64,000 nucleotides of DNA, from assembly GCA_038087015.1 (NCBI GenBank), contig JASBNA010000090.1, forward strand, positions 62,001 to 126,000, in the 5' to 3' direction. This DNA comes from Cerrena zonata. Taxonomy: Eukaryota; Basidiomycota; Agaricomycetes; Polyporales; Cerrenaceae. The position numbers and the translations under genes are program-made. The notes under the pieces were generated by a model. It made no database searches, was not told the origin of the DNA, and saw only the letters and a list, made by a program, of their open reading frames with translations. Shown piece by piece: positions 45,233-56,431 of the stretch (position 1 is the first letter of the stretch; each line of letters starts with the position of its first letter).

Positions 45233-47401
45233 ATGTCCACATGGGTGTTTACTACCCCATGGTCGTCCCTTGCACGACTTAGAGTTCGGCTAGACTTTCT
45301 ACAATCTTCGAGGATTCACCCATTACTATGGTCTCCAATTCTACGATCGCACTACAGTGCGCTGGCGTCCGAAGAAGAACCTCCCTCCATGATCGCGATG
45401 CGTAACGAACCTTACCCACGGGAGAAGCCAGACTCGTCGATTTTCGAAGAACATTCACCAGAATACGGGAGACCCAGTATAGTGAAACCAGCGGAGGATG
45501 TACCTACGACGTCACTAGAGATGTTGCTACAACTTGTACGGGACAGGAACTTCGACGATGCTGAACGGTTACTATCCGAGTTGAACGCTGTAGGGGTTAC
45601 GCCAAAGCCAAGCTTTTGGTATGCAAATGTTGCCGTTAATATCTATCGAAAAGTTGATGGTCCTCAGTCCGAACGGCTGAAACGTTTTACAACCTGGTGG
45701 TCTCTCATACCAGATGCCTCAGAGGACCGTGACTATGACCTCAAACGAATGCAAGGTCTTCTTCTCGGCGCACCTCATATCCCCGACATGCCTATTGCCA
45801 TTCGGTATGGCTTGATTGCTTCTGCCAAAGGATATGCACCTCAAGTCTGGGAGCGAACCATACCGGCAGTCATCCGGTATTGCCCGCCTACCGTCAGCGC
45901 ACGGTTCCTCTACGAGTTCAGGGCCGCTCATTTCCAGTACTGTCGCAAGGTTGGAGAACCCGTGGAAGAGACCACTTTTACTGAAGATGAGAAAGCTTGG
46001 TTCTCTCTGGCTGTTAGGAGCTACGGAATTTCGGGTCTCATCCGACCGGGGTTGGCATCATTGAAACGAGTTCCTCCCCCTCTTGCACCCGAGGAAGCAG
46101 CTGCCTACGGATTCTTACCCAGCAGCGACAAGGTATCCTTAACAAGCCTTGGTCCTGCAATTGATGATTTGATCAGGACGACGACGGCGATAGCCAAACT
46201 TCCCCGTGAGACTACCAACTGGAAGAGCGAAACTCAAGTCGTTTTCGAGGACAAAGTACCCCCCGCCGACCCCAGCGATTTCCAGAACAACTTTGAGCAT
46301 CTCAAGACTGCCTTCCAAGGAAAGAAACTTCCTCGAGCCCCTGATGTTGCACAGTTCATTCAACAGTGTGCCGAACTTGGTCGACCTGGAGAATTAATGC
46401 TTTTACGTGCTATCGCACGGAGTGAAGGTTTTCAATGGAAGAAGCGTACTAGTCTTTGGACATTATCAGAGATGCTGTACTATTTCTACACGGGAAAGTA
46501 TCGGGGTCTAATTCTAACCTACATGCGCCACTTCCAAGCGGTCGGTCTCCCACTGAAAACGGGCGAACTGCGACGTCGTAGTCCCGAAGACCCTACGGAT
46601 TATCCCAACTTCAAACCCTTCGAACCACTCCCTTTCAGTACCCTCTCTCGTTCCCTTGGATTTTGGCCATCGAGAAAACAGCATGCCTTAGTGTGGAAGG
46701 TCATAGTAGAAAGCACCACGTCAGTACCCGAGTTGGAGGATCTTTACCTCGAGCTGCTGGAGTATGTCAAGCTCTCAAGGGGGCGGCCGACCTTGAGAGA
46801 TTACAACCGAAAGAGTTGGGCCGCTTTCCGTCGCGAACCCCAAGAGATGTTCCCCCAAGACGCGAACTACATCCAACCTATCCCACCTCCCATGTTATTC
46901 GACGCAGCCCACTTCGCTCCTTTCCTCAAAATGCTCGCGCGCTTCAAGGGCTCAGACCGCACCTTCGACATTCTCTCCGATATGCACCAGCTTCGTATCA
47001 TCCCGTCCATAGAATGTATCACCACCCTATGTTCTACGCTTGCGTTGGAGGGGTCTTTGGATAAACTTACCATGCTACTTGATAGGATGGAGAGTACGGA
47101 CATGATCTTCAGGACGTATCGTCAGACTAAAAGGAAACGAACCCTGAATATACTCGCACCCCCGACGGTGCAAACATATACTATCCTCATCCGTTATCTC
47201 ATGCGTCAGAATTATGTGGAAGAGGCGCAGAAGGTTGCGGAGAGGCTGAAGACGAACTTGAAGTATGTCTCTGGGACGGATGACCTAACGGACGAGATCT
47301 TGAAACGTCTGGAAAATACTGTTCGGTCTCAGCAAGAGGAATTAGACACCCAAGGTATGAGAACGCTCGTCACACGCGACTTTCTTTTGGACACTTGTTG
47401 A
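45233..47401 (+). CDS. PPR-like mitochondrial protein
   Basis: A 722-residue protein from one uninterrupted exon. The N-terminus (MSTWVFTTPWSSLARLRVRL, rich in Arg and Ser, no acidic residues) looks like a mitochondrial presequence. Helical-pair repeats of pentatricopeptide type can be seen at LEMLLQLVRDRNFDDAERLL followed by NAVGVTP, at FDILSDMHQLRIIPSIECI, LEGSLDKLTMLLDRMEST and TVQTYTILIRYLMRQNYVEE. Such proteins bind organellar RNA or assist mitoribosome assembly. The precise orthologue is not recognised. The C-terminal part ends RTLVTRDFLLDTC. No frame breaks. Confidence 0.8.
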   Translation: MSTWVFTTPWSSLARLRVRLDFLQSSRIHPLLWSPILRSHYSALASEEEPPSMIAMRNEPYPREKPDSSIFEEHSPEYGRPSIVKPAEDVPTTSLEMLLQLVRDRNFDDAERLLSELNAVGVTPKPSFWYANVAVNIYRKVDGPQSERLKRFTTWWSLIPDASEDRDYDLKRMQGLLLGAPHIPDMPIAIRYGLIASAKGYAPQVWERTIPAVIRYCPPTVSARFLYEFRAAHFQYCRKVGEPVEETTFTEDEKAWFSLAVRSYGISGLIRPGLASLKRVPPPLAPEEAAAYGFLPSSDKVSLTSLGPAIDDLIRTTTAIAKLPRETTNWKSETQVVFEDKVPPADPSDFQNNFEHLKTAFQGKKLPRAPDVAQFIQQCAELGRPGELMLLRAIARSEGFQWKKRTSLWTLSEMLYYFYTGKYRGLILTYMRHFQAVGLPLKTGELRRRSPEDPTDYPNFKPFEPLPFSTLSRSLGFWPSRKQHALVWKVIVESTTSVPELEDLYLELLEYVKLSRGRPTLRDYNRKSWAAFRREPQEMFPQDANYIQPIPPPMLFDAAHFAPFLKMLARFKGSDRTFDILSDMHQLRIIPSIECITTLCSTLALEGSLDKLTMLLDRMESTDMIFRTYRQTKRKRTLNILAPPTVQTYTILIRYLMRQNYVEEAQKVAERLKTNLKYVSGTDDLTDEILKRLENTVRSQQEELDTQGMRTLVTRDFLLDTC

Positions 47402-48351
47402 CGAACGATTTTTAGTTATCCTATAACTCAGCTCATCCGTTTCCGTAAGCAAGTGTCACGGACCTAAATACCGTCCTCGAGCAGGCCTACCGCGTGCATT
47501 TCACTCGTTCTGAGATAGCACAGAAACTATCGGCGGGGTGAAGATGTTGGAGTTAGGCGATGAAGTAGACTTGGATGGAATAGACGAGCATTCACACCAC
47601 GCACGGTACATTCCCCCGTATAGACAAAGACACAAGTGGTATTGAGTCTCGGGGTCTTGAAACCTACTACACACGCTATTGATGGATTTGAGGGAGGGGG
47701 TTTAGGTGGAAGAAGGTATTAATAATACATGTAAGTAGAATTGCAGACATGTAAAATTCGGGGTAGTCGGTAAAGGCGGAAAGGTCGAAGTGGCGCAAAA
47801 TGGACTGGGATCATGTCAAGTCAAGAGAATACCAATGAAAGAAGCACAAAGGGAGATGGAGTGTTCCAGAGCGAGAAATGTTCGTGTGGAATGGCTCGAA
47901 GAAAACGGAAATTGAAGAATCGGGAATAAAAAAGTAAAATCGGAGTAGGTATGGTTGGAGAAGGGAAAATATCAATAATAGTCCGTTTATAAAACCGAGA
48001 ACAAGACGAGAACCTGACAAAAGGGAAAAAGGAAGGATGAAGGGTCGCCGACATTACGAGAGGAAATTTTGAGAAAGAGTGTTCAAGGCGTGCGAGGAGA
48101 GAAGCAAGGAGACTTGTTGATGAATGAGATGTTAGGGATATGTAAGAGAGGAAAGATGCAGAGAAAGACATCTCATAAACATAACGGAGGCTTTTCGTCA
48201 CTCAATGACAATGACCAATGGCGCAAACTCAAAGCGTCCACGAGAGTAATCTAAATTGGAGAAATCGTCAACCCTTCGTTGGCTGACCAAAACATCAGTT
48301 TTATATATATCTCACGATCGCAATTTACAAGACTCACAAAGATGGGTAAAA
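47402..48351. other. intergenic, nothing seen
   Basis: About 950 bp between two convergent genes. Several overlapping open frames (47811-48201) have low complexity and no domain, so I do not call them. Confidence 0.45.
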
Positions 48352-50721
48352 TCAAGCTTGAGCAGTTTCCGTTCTGGAAACAGGAGGTACTTCGCCGGAT
48401 CCCTCTGCGGCGGCAGCATTCGAAGAACTCGCTGCACCTGACCTGATATTCGTATACGCAGGAGGTAGCTCAATCGTTTCGGCATCTTCATTCGGTCCAG
48501 CATCTTCGTGCTGTACAATGTTGACGGGTCTGAAACTGGGTGGTGCGGGTGACTTTCTCATGTAACTCGTAGTCGACTGATCCGGCGTAGCTGACCGCAC
48601 AGTAAGCCCAGGTCCCGTATCAGACGTTGTACCCGAGTACCGCGAGTGTCTATGGTCTGTAGAGGGCCGCAGATGGCCTGCGAGTGATGCCTCGGGGTCG
48701 TCATGGTAGTCTCCTACCGAAGAGGCGACAGTAGGGTCGGGAACCAGGAAAGGTTCAGGTTCGTAATAGCGTGGGAGACCCGCATCGGCTTGTTGTTCTT
48801 GTTCGTGTTCATCGTCTCGCAGAAGGTCGACGGGGCGTTCTTTTTGGGTCTTGTGGAATTTCTCGCGTCGTCGGAAGAAGAGGATGACAAGTATGAGAGC
48901 GATTAGACCGATGACACCGCCGATAACGCCACCTACAGGTGTCATCAGTGAATGGAATGATTAGGTAGTTTCTCGGAACAACGTACCAACAATGGCGCCG
49001 GTATTACTTCTAAAGTCATATCGTCAGTATCCACTTCGCAAGAAAATTCAACCACACATACCCTGAAGAGCTGCTGCCACCAGTCCCCGCACCACTCGTA
49101 CTGGTGGGATACGAACCACCAGCAGGGGAACCCGGTGTTGAAGATGGTGAAACGTCGTTCAAGCAATCATTCGATCCCTGGTTAACGATAAAAACGGAGC
49201 TTCCAGCGGTTCCCAATCCTCGATCATCTCCACCCGTCAAGATAACAGTAGTACCAGCTCTTACGGAAGGTTTCCAGTCGAAACCCAAGCCTTGTTCCGC
49301 TACCGTCGTAAGATTACCTTGGGGGACAGCGAAAGAGTTGCCACCGGGAATAATGCCTTGAAATGAGGGTGTGCTATAGAACGATCGTGTGAGAGGAAAT
49401 CTTATGTAGAGAGCAAAGTGTATACCCTTGTACTACGCTAGGATCCCACCATATCCTTGTAGAATTACACTGCGTGAGGGCACCTGCTGGGACGATGCTG
49501 AACGCAAACTGAAGATTGACAGTGGTTGTTGAATCGAAACAGGCGCTAACATCGCTCTCGAGGACCGTAACTGCAGTACTGGTTCCTCCTGATCCAAAGC
49601 CAGTGCTGTCACTCATCTATAGAATTCAAAGTAGATGTTAGCATACTGACGACAAGTGAACATTTGGAGAAAGACAATGGGATGGAAAGACGTGATTGGA
49701 TAATTCTCCGAGTATTAGAAGGATGCGGGTTCCACTTTCACGAGGGTAATGATCACATCGTAGGTCCTAACCTCTTCATGCGACATGACCTCAGAGCGCA
49801 AAACAAGAATGATAAGGTCGTAGGCACAGAGTACTATCGCGAACGATAGATACTCTCCCACTACCTAGACTTGTTTCTCCTCGCCATAGTCAATCCTGTG
49901 CATCAAAATATTCGGGATGTTGTAACATTTCGGTCTCGCAGCATCCAGATTCGTACAACAGACATCTCCGTGTGAACAACGGAAGGTTGAATAACCATCT
50001 GTGAAGTTACACCCAGCTGTCGTACTCGTGAGCAACACCTAAGTCGGAGGATCCATCGCACATGATTCCAAACCGTAGAAGTGTCTGGTATCATATCGAA
50101 GTTTAAGGTCTCGCGGGAAAAAACAACCGTCATCGGCGATAAGCCTCAACACCCTATCCAAAATAAGACAGCTTGGTTGAACAGACTCAGATGAGACTAT
50201 TAGGGCCCTATCAACCCAATAGGCGAGGTAGGAGTTTCAGGTGACGCCTGATCTTGAACAAAAGATGGACCCGAGGCTGTGACTTTATCGACGACGAGGG
50301 AGGGAGTGAGACGGACGCCAGTGTAGACACAACCTCGAGTGTGTCTAGCACCGTCCGTTTGGATGCACGGTAGACATCATTCGGGGAATTTGCAACGCCC
50401 TGAAAGGTACACAATTTGAAATCGAGACACTAAACGCGAACATACCACAGCGACGAATTGCGAGTTCTCCGGGAATCTGAGCTGGCTGCTCAAAGTTGTC
50501 TCAGAGCCAGTAAAGTTATACTGGGTAATCTTCCTTGCTTCGATATTGTTCGGTAAGGGTGTAGGGCCCACGGGAATGATCAACAAGCTGTAGGGTGGTG
50601 AACCGGAGCCAGTGATGCTGATAGAGAGGTTTTGACATTGTCGTGGCGCAGAATTGAAATTGAAGCTGTATGCAGCGGCGAGCGAGGGCGTAATAAGCAA
50701 ACCAAGGTATAAGGAACGCAT
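48352..50721 (-). CDS. Secreted/single-pass membrane protein, SKG6-like architecture
   Basis: Start at 50721 gives a signal peptide MRSLYLGLLITPSLAAAYSF, then an extracellular part (CQNLSISITGSGSPPYSLLI; ITQYNFTGSETTLSSQLRFP). An exon from 49616 continues MSDSTGFGSGGTSTAVTVLE, SACFDSTTT and CNSTRIWWDPS. The next has a Ser/Gly/Thr-rich stalk (GSPAGGSYPTSTSGAGTGGS). The membrane helix GGVIGGVIGLIALILVILFF is followed by basic RRREKF and a long cytosolic tail rich in Pro, Ser, Glu, ending SRTETAQA. Such a layout is common in uncharacterised Agaricomycete cell-surface proteins; a sensing or wall-anchoring role would be inference. The first intron (49617-50445) is about 830 nt and contains short coding-like pieces, so one more exon may be missing from this model. 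Confidence 0.75.
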
Positions 50722-52085
50722 CGTCGTCGTCCTCGAGCTCGACGGCGAGGAGGTGGTGGTCGTCAGAGGATAAGACACACGATCGGGGCAGACGCCCACG
50801 GTTGGAGGCGAAATAGATCTTTCCCATCCTTTTCATTTTCCTCCATCTTTCATTTTGCTGGTGCACCCACATCTACACACAATACTTCATGGATATATCT
50901 CTTGAGTATGTATCCACGTAGAAAATCTCTATTCTATCATATCTATAAGGCAGAGACACGTAGAGGGTTGGGCGTCGTGCGGGAAGACGGTCTGATTCCA
51001 ACCGGATAATAGCGGGAAGGACGCAGCCACTGTTGTTCCATGTGGTATGCCTCTGTCTTCTCGTTATGATATCACGGTAGAAAACCCATCTGATAACCAC
51101 CGCAGCTTTTTCGAGGATATTGAGGCCAAGTGGCCACTATTATAGGTCACCAATTCCGAGTTGTCGCATGTAAAGCCCTTTACCTTTTCAATCATCATAA
51201 CGAAAGCTCATTCACAGTACAATGTAGTTTGAATGTAGTACAGAAAGGTACAAACCATCTCGTAGTAAGGTGGATGCGCCAAGGTACTCGCAGGTTGCAT
51301 ACCGTGACTCATGAAGCACTCACATTTACACTGGCGACGTTTGTATACTTGCCAAGTACTAACAATATTATGTTTGTCTCAGGAGGATACATAGGTGCTT
51401 CCCCCTCGAGCTCCAAGCAGGCCCGAAGCACACTTCAATCCTCACAAGTGCCCGTCAATCATGGAACATGAATGCACGAACAATTGAATACTCGGAAGCA
51501 ATCCGGGATCACCATGTCTTCTATACTTCCTGATGACTTCGCAACACACCAGCCTGATTAGGTTTGCATCGTCATAAAAGTCCCAACTCCGTGTCTGTGT
51601 ATGTATAGAACACGGTGTTCATACTATGACGCGCTCTGAGTGACGTATGAGGTAAACCGTACCTTTTAACATAAGATTTCGTCCACGAAGATCTTCACCG
51701 ATTCCCACACCATACATAACTTGCTCACTTTTTCCTCTGTCCATTTGTCATCGTCAAGTACGTTTATCGATATATCTTCGACACTGATAAACATCAGTGT
51801 CAACCTGAATCATGATGCAACCGTCTTCCTCATCACTTTCTGTCTTGTCGTTATCATCCATAACAATTTTATACCGACTAAGTTAATAATCGCTGCTACA
51901 ATTCCTTGATACTAGATATATCGAAGGCAAGCGGAGGTAGGTCTGCAATGTAATCTTTGAAAGTCCGACTGGTCACTGGTTCACGAGACTAGTGATGGTG
52001 AGTTGTGGCCAAACCGTCAAAGGTGTTGAACCTTGACTCAGCCTTACATAGGCCTTAATTTGCATGTTATTTGTGGCTTGAAATC
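50722..52085. other. 1.4 kb intergenic region
   Basis: No supportable gene. Short frames at 51130-51471 and 51721-51909 (+) have no recognised content. The last 150 bp are the 5' region of the GYAVS pseudogene. Confidence 0.45.
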
Positions 52086-52728
52086 ATGAGGTGAATATAC
52101 TCGTCCTGGTTCAGATGGAGTATATAGACTGATTGCTAATCCGACCTAGCCAAACCTGTGACGAACTTTCCAATATCTCTTAGTCTCCTGAGTCCCCTCC
52201 TCAACTTCAAGTTGAAAGAACACCATTGCCGATAATAAGGCCAGGCCTCGACAACGTGAAAATATACCAACAAGGAGCTCACCAAAAGTATGGCTTTGGG
52301 TATGCGGTCTCTATACCATGGCTAGAAGAGTTCGTTGTCAAGAAGGGGGAAGTTAAACCCGACGACGACATGAAATTGTGGGCGGCGGTAGACTTTGTTC
52401 GTGGACGCACTGGGCTCCCTCATCTCGCCAAAGTCAAGCTCATTGAGAAATGCCCAGAGGGCTACAATATCGCATGCCTGTTTTACTTTGCGAACAACTT
52501 GGCACCGTGGGCGATGGAGAGGGCTCGGGACGCGGCAATGATCCAGAAATCCAAGGATGCCTTCGATACGGACACCGAGCCAAAGTGATATCCTAGTAGG
52601 CTTAGCGGGATCCCGCTGGTATGTCCTTCGACTATTTCTTCTCCTCTGAATTGCACCTGGACAAAACTTGATGTATCTCTAAACAGATGCCTCCAAGGAG
52701 AAGGCGTCGTGGTGATAACTCTCATTAG
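52086..52728 (+). pseudogene. GYAVS-subgroup copy 13, two nonsense codons
   Basis: All exon positions match copies 11 and 12: ATGAG at 52086-52090, main exon 52150-52618, last exon 52687-52728 (PPRRRRRGDN end). The lengths keep the reading frame. Two substitutions break it: TAG at 52181-52183 (codon 13) and TGA at 52586-52588, where the relatives have TGG in EPKWYP. Between them the core is well kept (KYGFGYAVSIPWLEEFVVKK, ACLFYFANNLAPWAMERARD). No indels, so this is a recently disabled copy. Confidence 0.8.
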
Positions 52729-53334
52729 TGTGAAAAGGATTGCCTCTCCGACGATGACCTTATAAACACATACCAATGGCCGGAAGTGGGTTGCATCAGA
52801 TGTATCCCGCTTTAAATTCGAGAAGGATGGTCGTACAGCTAATTCTCCTCACATTTTTGTCGCCCTCTATTCAAGTTTTCACCATATCATTTGTTATGGG
52901 GATGTGGTTCCGTCTTATGCTATGTTCAAAATAAATGAGTTAATCTTTTGACAGGTATCTGGACCCTTGCGGGTATGCATGTAATAGGTACTATACTCAA
53001 TAAGGGCATAAAACGCCTTCACCTCGCACTATGGTGCATGATTTCGCCGCCCTGTCCTTACCTCGAATCTCACACCAAGGTGAGCTACACTCTATTCAAC
53101 TAAAATGAGATCACTTTTGATTGTACAGAGATATGTCCGACGGGCCAAGTTAATTTATATTCAGCCACTCGCGACTCGAAACGGACGGGGGATTTTTCAA
53201 ATGGGAAGGTGTCGGGTCCTGGGTAGGTTCTCTGCTAGTTATTTGTCCAAGTATGACACTTTGAAGGAGAGCAATTTGCTTCAAATGCAGGTGATTGAGG
53301 TACCAACGATACAGATTCATACTAAACCCGATGT
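52729..53334. other. intergenic, nothing seen
   Basis: About 600 bp without recognisable coding or repeat signal. Confidence 0.4.
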
Positions 53335-55569
53335 TTAGGACAGCGTGGAGCGACTCTTGAGATACTCTTGGTGTTCTCTACGGTGCCCTCGCACAGTCGA
53401 GTCGACAGTTTTTCTCCAGATAGGAAGAGCAATCTACAGAATGAGGTCAGTTTGATTATTCCCAACCCTATGTTTGAACAATGCTACTGACGTATCCTAT
53501 CAATCCGTACACCAGATCCAGCAAATAGCTATTTCGAGATGAGGATCCTGCAGTCGACGCCCTGAAGACATCTCCCAGGAACTCGTATGTAATATGGAAA
53601 TGCCCTTTCTCGACACCTACGGAGAGCTTAATCTCCAACATGTATTCTTAACGCGATGAAACACGAACGTACCTTTTAGTAGACCTGCTGCAACACCTTC
53701 CGGCGTCATACCTCCATCGGTCTCTTCGATTTTCAATGTCACTTTTGGCTTGGTCCGGTTCTCCTCTTCGTAACCAGAGGTAAATATGGTCCCCGGGAAG
53801 CATATATGGATATCAATTCCATATAAAACGAACTCGGACTGAAGTGTCTCGGCAAGTCCTGACGAAATCACTCAGAATGAAGCCACGTTTATGAAACTCA
53901 AACAGTTACCTCGCAGAGCGAATTTTCCGGGTGAATATGGGGAGTATCCGATCATGGACATGTACCCCAAGAACGAAGATACGAAGCAGATTTTGCCTTT
54001 CACGTTTTGATTTACCATTTCCTTCGTTGCGGCCTAAACCACTCTGTAAGTCGCGGTTTTTATTCCATAGTGACATCACTTCACTCACTAATGCAGAGAA
54101 AGCTTGGGCCCAGTATGTCTCGTCCATGCCCTTTCTCAGAGACGCTTCGTTTTGTTCCACGAAAAATCCCGGAGTCGCTCTTCCAGCACAAAGGAAGAAA
54201 GCATCCGGGCACCGCCCTCCGAAAGGCTCGCTCGCTGCTCTAATTGAAGCACTAGCACCGGCTTCAGTATCTACGGCGAACGAGTAGGCTTTGAACACCT
54301 GATCCGGGGAACAGCGTGTGTTCTGTGTTTAAGAAAGTGTCATCCGTAAACATCAGCAAACTGTCGGCCGACTTTGTTTCGCTTTTGGGACTTTTTCCTT
54401 CTTTATGTAACTTAATCAAAAACAACCTCAATCTAAGTAACCTAAGTCATTAAAGCACCAAGTCAATAAACGTACTGCTGTGATGTTACCAGGGGCAACA
54501 GTCATTGAAACCGGCCTCGAGTGAGCGCAGATACCCGGGCCTTGCCAACAAGCACAGCCATCACCGGGGATATTAGGATCCATGGACGATGATCCACCTT
54601 GTAACTCCTCTTCCATTCGGTCCACCACTGGCAGTACACTTCCAAGTGAACACTCACCACTCATAATATGAAGACCCACAGAACTCGAGTCACCAATGCC
54701 AACAAGCATTCTGGTGATGTTCCGACTCGGAGTGAACCAAGCTTACCCCACGCGGACGACTACCGATTACATTGGGTGTACCTCCGCCAAAACTACTTCA
54801 GTCCCGCCTCCAACAGATTTCAATCTTCCTCCGACTTGAAGCAGACTTGATCCAAATCAAGTCAGGTATAGTGGGTACATGAACTCCCAGGACTCCGAGT
54901 TGGAAATGAGGACCCGGATGTTGAATAACCTCTCAGGTACGCCAACCACTATACCGTTGTTTCCCACACTAGACTCATACATTTATTCCACAGGTGATCG
55001 ACTGTCCTTCTAAGTACTTTACACTCGTTAAGCCTATTTGCGCTCGTTATTCGACTTCTCGATCCCATTGCTTCCCTATTTGTAGATCAGGAATCTATGG
55101 ACCTACAACTTATATCTGACTTAATGTACTTAGGTAGGACCTATCTCCTTAATCAACTTGTCTGTCTTTTTGGCCTTAGTTGGACTTTTTCTATGAGGGA
55201 TCTACTTGAATTGGATAAGACTCATAAGTTATCATAAGTTGGAAATAAGTATATTTAAGTCACAAAAAGCACTAAAAAAGAAACCCGATGGTTTGCTGAT
55301 GAATCCCACGAATGACCAACATAGAACACGTGGCTGACCTCTATCTTTTGTAGAGCATCTTTCAACCGCTCCTCATTACGAGCAACGATAGAAACACTTG
55401 CACCTTTCTTTGCAAGTAGGATCGCGAGTGCAAGGCCAGTACCAGCCGATCCACCCGTGACAAGGCAATGCTAGGTACCGTTGTATTCAGACTTGAATGT
55501 TTCCGCGACTTTAGTCGTAAAACTTACCAGACCTCGAGGGTCCCATTTAGGCGTTCTCAACATCCACAT
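53335..55569 (-). CDS. TSC10: 3-ketodihydrosphingosine reductase (TSC10/KDSR)
   Basis: NADPH-dependent short-chain dehydrogenase of the ER that reduces 3-ketodihydrosphingosine in sphingolipid synthesis. The model begins MWMLRTPKWDPRGL at 55569; a preceding hydrophobic stretch (AIFKAILLAIFALMW) lies in the same frame, so an upstream start or exon is possible. Intron, then nucleotide-binding motif CLVTGGSAGTGLALAILLAK and VSIVARNEERL. A later exon from 54322 reads SPDQVFKAYSFAVD and DAFFLCAGRATPGFFVE. Then come KICFVSSFLGYMSMIGYSPY with catalytic YSPGK, GLAETLQSEFVLYGIDIHIC, EETDGGMTPEGVAAGLLKG, GHFHIT and a basic end VRGHRREHQEYLKSRSTLS. All family landmarks are present. The intron 54323-55338 is about 1 kb, against 50-60 nt for the others, and its donor (GTCAGC) is weak. 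Confidence 0.87.
54323..55338. other. 1 kb insertion-like intron in the reductase gene
   Basis: The exon ends either side join in frame, so this is read as an intron. It contains an open minus-strand stretch at about 54428-54709 (SMDPNIPGDGCACWQGPGIC) and an AT-rich zone near 55020-55280 with many ACTTA words. No terminal repeats or target duplication were found. Confidence 0.45.
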
Positions 55570-55749
55570 TAAGGCGAAAATGGCAAGTAAGATTGCTTTA
55601 AAGATAGCAGTGAGAAATGTAGGTGTTTGTTGCGTATAGAACGAGTGGTATTCAATTCGACGCGCCGACAAGGGCGTGCCGTGGGTAGCCGGTATATATA
55701 CTAGGAGGAGACCAAACCTTACGCATATTGCTTCTTGAATTCCAAGTTC

Positions 55750-56431
55750 GGCGTCGCTCCTATCCGATTATCAAGAGGAAAGAATATAGTCAAGCTCTTG
55801 TACCTTATCTCACGATGGCTCCTGTTCTAGATTTGGCTCAAAGCTAGGCGTGTCCTTTGAATTATTTTCTTCGCTGCAAGTATTCATTTTATGTGTGACA
55901 CTTGGCGATGTACTCACTCAGAGGACGTCTCTACAGCGTTATGAACAGTGCCGTGTTTTCATTCAGCATGTATCATCAAGAGGTGTCCGGTGATCATGAT
56001 AGGCCACTGGTCCGACGGCTTCACTGTGCAGAAGATCATGTTCGATGCTATTTGATCACTTCGAAACCTTGCGTCCCTTGATGATCATACATCTTCGACT
56101 GTGCTAGAGCGTACTGCTCGCTTCCAAATTCTAAATATAACTTTCTGTGCAGCCAATGGTACTGTTTCTGATTATTGGTAGGTGCTGGTGACTGGTGCCA
56201 GTGGTCGTATCGACTCCTCACTATGATGCTTTACCACATGGTGATTCGCGGGTCCTTCATAGGTTTTCAATGCATACCACGCGGATCCCACAGTGCCCCG
56301 TAGAAGCACCTCTTTGTGCCGTCTGTAGCGTTCAGCCAAGGGTACTTAAACTCATCACGATATGCAGGACACGCACACCTTATGTTGCCAGCTTTCTACA
56401 ACTCCCTCCGAAAGGGTGATTACTACACACT
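55750..56431. repeat. upstream part of a tandem duplicated unit, copy 1
   Basis: DNA at about 55990-56430 recurs at about 58540-59070, upstream of the second membrane protein gene. Shared words include TGTGCAGA, GATCATGTTC, TGATCA and CTTCGA. No gene is supported inside. Confidence 0.5.

Noticed and set aside
55471..55671. In-frame TAG before CLVTGGSAGTG suggesting a broken reductase
   Set aside because: The stop is the end of a 56 nt intron (GTAAGT...CTAG); splicing restores the frame.
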